Positions 33,280 through 37,490 of a DNA stretch of 37,490 nt are shown here, piece by piece. Within the stretch, counting starts at the first letter, position 1, and every line of letters begins with the position of its first letter. The position numbers were made by a program, and so were the translations under genes. The notes beneath the pieces were generated by a model. That model was not told the DNA's origin. It ran no database searches and was given only the letters and a program-made list of their open reading frames with translations. This DNA comes from Bacteroidota bacterium (GTDB lineage Bacteria; Bacteroidota; Bacteroidia; Bacteroidales; FEN-979): NCBI GenBank assembly GCA_026391755.1, contig JAPLDN010000265.1, positions 1-37,490 of the forward strand, in the 5' to 3' direction.

Positions 33280-35745
33280 ATGCTTATGAAGGGGAAAAAA
33301 ATTTCAGGAGCAGTGGCATGCTTGCTGCTGACCTGGGTTTCTGTCAAAGGGGTAGCCGCGGATATAGTAACGGCACAATCGGGTTCATGGACAAGTATCA
33401 GTACCTGGGTTGGAAGCGTTGTCCCTGTCCAGGGCGACAATGTGACCGTCAAAGCGGGCCATACGGTCACCATTCCAAGCAGCGGAACAAAATCCTGCAC
33501 AAACCTTATTGTTGAAACAGGTGGAAAGCTCTATGCGAATACCAGCGGAAGCCAGAGGTATGTTGATATTTACGGGAATATCATCTGCAACGGGATTATC
33601 GGGAACGGAAATATTTACGACGGGATATCGTTTAACATTGAAGGTAATAACTGCCTGATCAGCGGAAGCGGGTCATTTGATGCATCGAGGATGAGGAAAA
33701 ATACGGGCCTGAATTCTTCCACTTCACTCACTCTTGCAATGAATGTCAACCTTAGGTTTAACGGAACTGCATTCTTCAACAATAAATCAGCGTCAAATTT
33801 CCACCTTATAATAAATCCTGGAAGTACCCTGAATTGCCCTGGGAACTCAGGGAGTCCTGGAAATGTTTGTATTGACGGCACCAATGCCTCTAACGGCTCA
33901 AGCTACGGGGGTTCCATCACAGTGAACGGCAGTCTTTCGGTTGGAGGGATACTGTACCTCACCACCGACAATAACTCCACGGCATACACTGTTTCTTTTA
34001 CCGTCAACAGCGGAGGTACTGTGAATACGGCTTCCGTAATCTGCACAAACAGCGGTACCGCATGTCATACCACAACCATCAATGATGGAGGTCTGTTCAA
34101 CTTTACCTCCGGCAGCTGGGGGACGATCGGGTTTTCAAATAATTCCTACGTTTTCGGACCGGCTTCAACAGTGGAGTATTCAGGTAGCGGCGATCAGGAT
34201 GTTGGGAATCCTGCATCTTACGGGCATCTGATCCTCAGCGGTTCGGGAGACAAGACGGCAAGTACGGGAGATATTACTATCAATGGGGACCTGGACATCC
34301 AAAACCCTTGCCGCTTTGTAATTCCTCAGAACCGGGCTGTCAGTTTAAATGGTAACCTTAATTTGAATACTGCGGATGGGCTGTTCCTTCAAGCCGGAAG
34401 CAGCACTGCTGCAACGGGTTCCTTCATTCACTATGGTTGTATAACCGGCAGCGGAACAGTGAGAGCCGAGAAATTTATTTCACAATACCTGACTGAAAAT
34501 GACGCCAATTATCATTTAATTTCTTCCCCTGTTTCGGCTCAGAACATCCAACCCGGATTCGTGGCTGATCCTCCCGATCGCAGTACCGATTTCTATCGCT
34601 GGGATGAATCTTTTGAACTCTGGGTGAACTCAAAAACCGAATCAGGCAGTTGGAACACTTCTTTCCAGCCAGCCGACGACCGCAGCTTCCGTCCCGGCGT
34701 CGGATATCTAATGGCTTCGGCATCGGATGAAATCAAGACTTTTTCGGGGACTGTAACCAACTCCAACCTGGCTGTGCCGGTATCGTTCACAGCAGGGAAT
34801 TACCCTGGTTTTAATCTCGTTGGTAATCCTTACACCTCGGCTTTATTTGCCGACATTCAAAGCTGGAATAAAACCGATATAAGGAATGCCGTATGGGTTT
34901 GGGACCCCGCTTCGGGAAATTATAAAACCTGGAACGGGCTTGCCGGGACTCTTACCGATGGGATTATTCCTGCGATGCAGGGATTTTTTATCCGGGCTTA
35001 CGGTCCATTCCCTTCTATCGTCATCCCTGCCTCTTCAAGGACCCATAGCAATCAGCAGTCATATAAACAACACGGCGGTATGGGGCTGAGGATTTCTCTC
35101 TCAGGTGGTTCTTATAAGGATGAAAGCGTTTTACATATCCCGAAGCAGCGGCCTGAATTTCCTGATTCCATGTTTAACGTCTCAAAAATGTTTGGATTTA
35201 AATATGCACCACAATTGTATTTTCTGATGAAATCAGGAATGTATTCAATTTTGCAGGATTTTATCCCTGCGGGAAGCAGGACTATCCCTATTGGAATAAA
35301 AAAGGGGGAGTCCGACACCCTGACATTTCATTTCACAGGTATTGAAACGTTATCAAACGAGGATGCCGTATACCTGGAAGACAGGCTTGAAAACCATAAT
35401 GTCAACCTCAGGGCAGATGACACATATATTTTTGTAAGCAACCAGGACTGCGAAAATGACAGGTTTTTCCTGCATTTCAATAATACTACCGGCAGCAGCA
35501 TGCCCAATGCCTCGAAAACGATCAGGCTGTTTTCCGAAAAAGGAGATTTAAGGATAGAAGGACTGGAGGCTTTCATGGGTTGTGAGATGCTTTGCATCTA
35601 TGATATGGCAGGCAGAATGGTGATGGAACAACACATCCCCCCCGGAATTAATAAAGTCGGACTTAATCTCGCCCCTGCATATTATGTAGTGCGCCTTAGC
35701 ACAGGCAATTCCTCTGTTTCGAAGAAGCTTTTATTCATTAAATAA
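33280..35745 (+). CDS. Large T9SS cargo protein, beta-helix-like
   Basis: An 821-residue secreted protein. A signal peptide (cleavage near GVAA, residue 27) is followed by a GSWTSISTWVGSVVPVQGDNVTVKAG-type opening (nt about 33380-33460), seen in G8-like and autotransporter-like Bacteroidota surface proteins. Asn/Gly/Ser/Thr-rich short strands suggest a beta-helix (about 30-400). A second part (about 405-600) contains NYHLISSPVSAQ and GFNLVGNPYTS, and the end (about 745-821, KTIRLFSEKGDLRIEGLE...SVSKKLLFIK) is a type IX C-terminal sorting domain. It should be exported across the outer membrane. Its ligand or substrate is not visible. The next small gene starts 8 bp after its stop. Confidence 0.88.
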   Translation: MLMKGKKISGAVACLLLTWVSVKGVAADIVTAQSGSWTSISTWVGSVVPVQGDNVTVKAGHTVTIPSSGTKSCTNLIVETGGKLYANTSGSQRYVDIYGNIICNGIIGNGNIYDGISFNIEGNNCLISGSGSFDASRMRKNTGLNSSTSLTLAMNVNLRFNGTAFFNNKSASNFHLIINPGSTLNCPGNSGSPGNVCIDGTNASNGSSYGGSITVNGSLSVGGILYLTTDNNSTAYTVSFTVNSGGTVNTASVICTNSGTACHTTTINDGGLFNFTSGSWGTIGFSNNSYVFGPASTVEYSGSGDQDVGNPASYGHLILSGSGDKTASTGDITINGDLDIQNPCRFVIPQNRAVSLNGNLNLNTADGLFLQAGSSTAATGSFIHYGCITGSGTVRAEKFISQYLTENDANYHLISSPVSAQNIQPGFVADPPDRSTDFYRWDESFELWVNSKTESGSWNTSFQPADDRSFRPGVGYLMASASDEIKTFSGTVTNSNLAVPVSFTAGNYPGFNLVGNPYTSALFADIQSWNKTDIRNAVWVWDPASGNYKTWNGLAGTLTDGIIPAMQGFFIRAYGPFPSIVIPASSRTHSNQQSYKQHGGMGLRISLSGGSYKDESVLHIPKQRPEFPDSMFNVSKMFGFKYAPQLYFLMKSGMYSILQDFIPAGSRTIPIGIKKGESDTLTFHFTGIETLSNEDAVYLEDRLENHNVNLRADDTYIFVSNQDCENDRFFLHFNNTTGSSMPNASKTIRLFSEKGDLRIEGLEAFMGCEMLCIYDMAGRMVMEQHIPPGINKVGLNLAPAYYVVRLSTGNSSVSKKLLFIK

Positions 35746-35753
35746 TATTGATT

Positions 35754-36047
35754 ATGAACACAATGGTAAAGTTGATTGTTATGGGATGCGGATTAATGCT
35801 GGGAACTGCTTTACCTGCAGTAAGTGATGATCCGGGGCCCCCTCCTCCTCCTTCTGAACATGGAATGGGCGGGGACCAGGGTCCGGCAGGCGCTCCCATT
35901 GATGGAGGACTGGGAATCCTCCTGGGAATCGGGGCAGCATACGGGGGTAAAAAGTATCTGCAGTCAATAAAAATGAAAAAAGAAATAAGTGCTGAGAATG
36001 AAGAAGGCAATAAGGAACCCGGTTTTACAAATGGTAATGCTGCCTGA
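35754..36047 (+). CDS. Small exported protein with PID-CTERM-like C-terminus
   Basis: A 97-residue protein with an N-terminal signal (MVKLIVMGCGLMLGTALPAVS) and a short Pro/Gly-rich middle (DPGPPPPPSEHGMGGDQG). Its C-terminus has the motif PIDGG, then a hydrophobic stretch (LGILLGIGAAYGG) and a basic end (KKYLQSIKMKK). This tripartite pattern is the PID-CTERM-type putative sorting signal described for Bacteroidota; the enzyme that handles it is not known to me. It starts 8 bp after the T9SS cargo gene on the same strand. Its last 23 bp overlap the convergent rhaD gene. The start at 35754 is preferred over TTG at 35748. Confidence 0.78.
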   Translation: MNTMVKLIVMGCGLMLGTALPAVSDDPGPPPPPSEHGMGGDQGPAGAPIDGGLGILLGIGAAYGGKKYLQSIKMKKEISAENEEGNKEPGFTNGNAA

Positions 36048-36897
36048 TCTCAGCAATTTCCTCATCAGTCAGTCCATCGGGCTCTAATCCGGTACGGGCA
36101 CAACTGAGGAATATACCAGCAGCCTTTGCAGCCAGATCAAGTTCATCAAAGGCTTCCGAAATAGTTTTCCCTATGGCCATAGCACCATGCTTTTCCCAGA
36201 TCACCACAGGGTTCTTCTCGAAACAACGGGCTGTCAGTGTTGCGATCTTTTCAGTACCGGGAATGGTGTGAGGCACGAACCCGTATCCTTTTGGCTGAAA
36301 CATAACCGTTTCGGGATGCATTTTCCAAAGTATCCCCGTCAGTGATTCGGCCGAAAGAAACTTTGGGTTATGTGTAAGGGCGATAAGCTCGGTTACATGG
36401 GAATGAACCAGGGCCTTTTCCGGAGCGTTAGTCCTGCATAGCATTTCATGAATAGCAAGATGTGTGGGAAGTTCCGAAGTGGGCATAGGTTTTTTCTCTA
36501 TTCGCTCAGGCGCAATGATATGGTATGCTGTAGCCGAATCACTGATATACACCAGGCATAATTCCTCCAAAGGATCCTCGGCAAGATCCCTCATCCTGGA
36601 TCCTGCTGCGGTGATAAGAAGGAGCTGCCGCTTTAGTCCTGCATATTCCCTGGGAAGAGGCAGAAAAGGATACGTCGAAAATTTATCCAGGTCCTTTATC
36701 GAAAACAATGAAGTGATATTAACCGAAATATTGCCTGCATTCCTCTCGGCCCATCTTCTGTCCCAAAGAAATCCAGCGACCCTTGAGAGTTCCTCTGTAA
36801 TGATTTTTATTTCTTTCTTCTGAAAAATACCCTGTGTGAAATTGATCAGTGGGTCAAGGTTCACTTTTAAATCAACATTGATTATTTTCTGTTTCAT
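36025..36897 (-). CDS. rhaD: Rhamnulose-1-phosphate aldolase
   Basis: Class II zinc aldolase of about 290 residues that splits L-rhamnulose 1-phosphate into dihydroxyacetone phosphate and lactaldehyde. Family features: GNISVN (55-60), the acidic residue Glu142 in SELPTH, the metal pair H165-S-H167 in ALVHSHVTE, and the third His237 in IWEKHGAM. No rhamnose kinase or isomerase gene is in the window, so it is separated from the usual rhamnose cluster. The start at 36897 gives the full aldolase fold; the longer frame to 36957 runs into tadA. It lies 7 bp after tadA on the same strand. Confidence 0.87.
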   Translation of the reverse strand: MKQKIINVDLKVNLDPLINFTQGIFQKKEIKIITEELSRVAGFLWDRRWAERNAGNISVNITSLFSIKDLDKFSTYPFLPLPREYAGLKRQLLLITAAGSRMRDLAEDPLEELCLVYISDSATAYHIIAPERIEKKPMPTSELPTHLAIHEMLCRTNAPEKALVHSHVTELIALTHNPKFLSAESLTGILWKMHPETVMFQPKGYGFVPHTIPGTEKIATLTARCFEKNPVVIWEKHGAMAIGKTISEAFDELDLAAKAAGIFLSCARTGLEPDGLTDEEIAEIRQHYHL

Positions 36898-36904
36898 CAC
36901 TGTA

Positions 36905-37366
36905 TTATTTATTCCTCTTCCGGGCAAAAAATAATTTAAGCAAGCGCTGGCATTCAAGCTCTAATATCCCGCTTGCCATAGTCGTCTTTGGGTGCAGGAG
37001 CGGCTGCCCTGTAAGTGTAAATCCTCTCTTCTCATCCCGTGCTCCATAGGTTACCTTCCCGATCCGGGTCCAGAAAGAAGCCCCTGCACACATGACACAA
37101 GGCTCTAAGGTTACAAACAAAGTGCATTCATTCAGGTACTTCCCTCCCAGGAAATCAGCAGCTGAAGTAAATGCCTGCATCTCGGCATGGGCAGTGACAT
37201 CATTCAGGGTTTCGGTCATATTGTGGGCACGGGCGATTATTCGCTTATCGCATACTATTACAGCCCCAACGGGAACTTCGTCTTTTTCAAAGGCTTTCTG
37301 TGCTTCTTTTAGCGCTTCATTCATGAAGTACTCATCGGAAAATAAAGGATAGGAAACCGTTTTCAT
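36905..37366 (-). CDS. tadA: tRNA-specific adenosine deaminase
   Basis: A 153-residue cytidine-deaminase-fold enzyme. It converts A34 to inosine in tRNA-Arg(ACG). The zinc and catalytic residues are H60-A-E62 (HAE) and P-C90-V-M-C93. The following AGASFWTRIGKVTYGARDEKRG segment is typical of TadA. Some Bacteroidota paralogues act on free nucleosides, so a nucleoside deaminase is the alternative. Its ATG (37364-37366) overlaps the TGA of the preceding truB by two bases (ATGA), indicating translational coupling. rhaD follows 7 bp downstream. Confidence 0.9.
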   Translation of the reverse strand: MKTVSYPLFSDEYFMNEALKEAQKAFEKDEVPVGAVIVCDKRIIARAHNMTETLNDVTAHAEMQAFTSAADFLGGKYLNECTLFVTLEPCVMCAGASFWTRIGKVTYGARDEKRGFTLTGQPLLHPKTTMASGILELECQRLLKLFFARKRNK

Positions 37367-37490
37367 GAGCCTTTCAATTCATCATTTGTAAATAAAAACC
37401 GGTTTATGTTTTCCATTTCCCATGCATCCCTGAGAAAGTAAGTCCCGATACGTGTACGGCAAAGTTCAGTGAGATGTGCGCCGCAGCTTA
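37363..37490 (-). CDS. truB: tRNA pseudouridine-55 synthase, C-terminal end (partial)
   Basis: The last 41 codons of a minus-strand gene continue to the window edge: CGAHLTELCRTRIGTYFLRDAW, then ENINRFLFTNDELKGS and TGA (37363-37365). The GAHLTELxRTRIGxFxxxDA block is the characteristic end of the TruB catalytic domain, which makes pseudouridine in the T loop of tRNAs. It was recognised by reading the frame, not from a long ORF, because only the end is present. It overlaps tadA by ATGA. Confidence 0.75.
   Translation of the reverse strand, partial: SCGAHLTELCRTRIGTYFLRDAWEMENINRFLFTNDELKGS

Overview
The window looks like a piece of a Bacteroidota chromosome, probably from a Bacteroidales-like environmental lineage. 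The evidence is two large secreted proteins with type IX secretion (T9SS) C-terminal sorting domains, a DUF2723/GT117 membrane glycosyltransferase, an S46 dipeptidyl-peptidase, an M64 peptidase, a DUF4907 protein, a PID-CTERM-like protein, and repeated Bacteroidota-type -7 promoter boxes (TAnnTTTG) just upstream of genes. There is no phage, transposase, CRISPR array or rRNA. The order-level placement is inference.

Layout. 1-4.0 kb: 3' part of an NmrA-like NAD(P)-binding gene, a 178-bp nested inverted repeat, an acyl-ACP thioesterase divergent from an HD-domain protein, a shortened isochorismatase-like protein with a perfect 30-bp palindrome at its start, and a membrane-protein/HTH gene pair. 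4.0-13.5 kb: an exported-enzyme region with an M28 peptidase, an S46 dipeptidyl-peptidase (DPP7-like by its specificity residue), an ECF sigma factor with a one-TM partner and a DUF4097-like protein broken by one in-frame stop, an NTF2-NTF2-peroxiredoxin fusion, and an M64 lipoprotein peptidase. 13.5-20.5 kb: an unstarted coding remnant, a small secreted protein, an MFS sugar-type transporter, an aldo/keto reductase flanked by two copies of an intergenic repeat, a stand-alone elongation factor G, a Kir-like potassium channel and tRNA-Val(CAC). 20.7-26.1 kb: DUF4907, a 1438-residue Kelch/Ig/T9SS protein and a metallophosphatase. 26.2-36.0 kb: DUF2723 glycosyltransferase divergent from an outer-membrane barrel, a TPR protein, a beta-barrel and SPOR pair that is probably one frameshifted gene, a second T9SS cargo protein and a PID-CTERM-like protein. 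36.0-37.5 kb: a minus-strand run of truB (partial), tadA and rhaD.

How the genes work together. Much of the window concerns the cell envelope and secretion: peptidases for peptide use, T9SS cargo, an outer-membrane barrel and a polyprenol-type glycosyltransferase that may glycosylate exported proteins. The sigma factor, its membrane partner and the DUF4097-like protein form one overlapping unit. Several loci look damaged (premature stop, probable frameshifts, internal deletion, headless remnant). They may be real decay or assembly errors, and read mapping would settle it. I found no convincing new defence or mobile system. The most unusual items are the hidden remnant at 13571-13927, the structured repeats, and the double-propeller Kelch protein paired with DUF4907.
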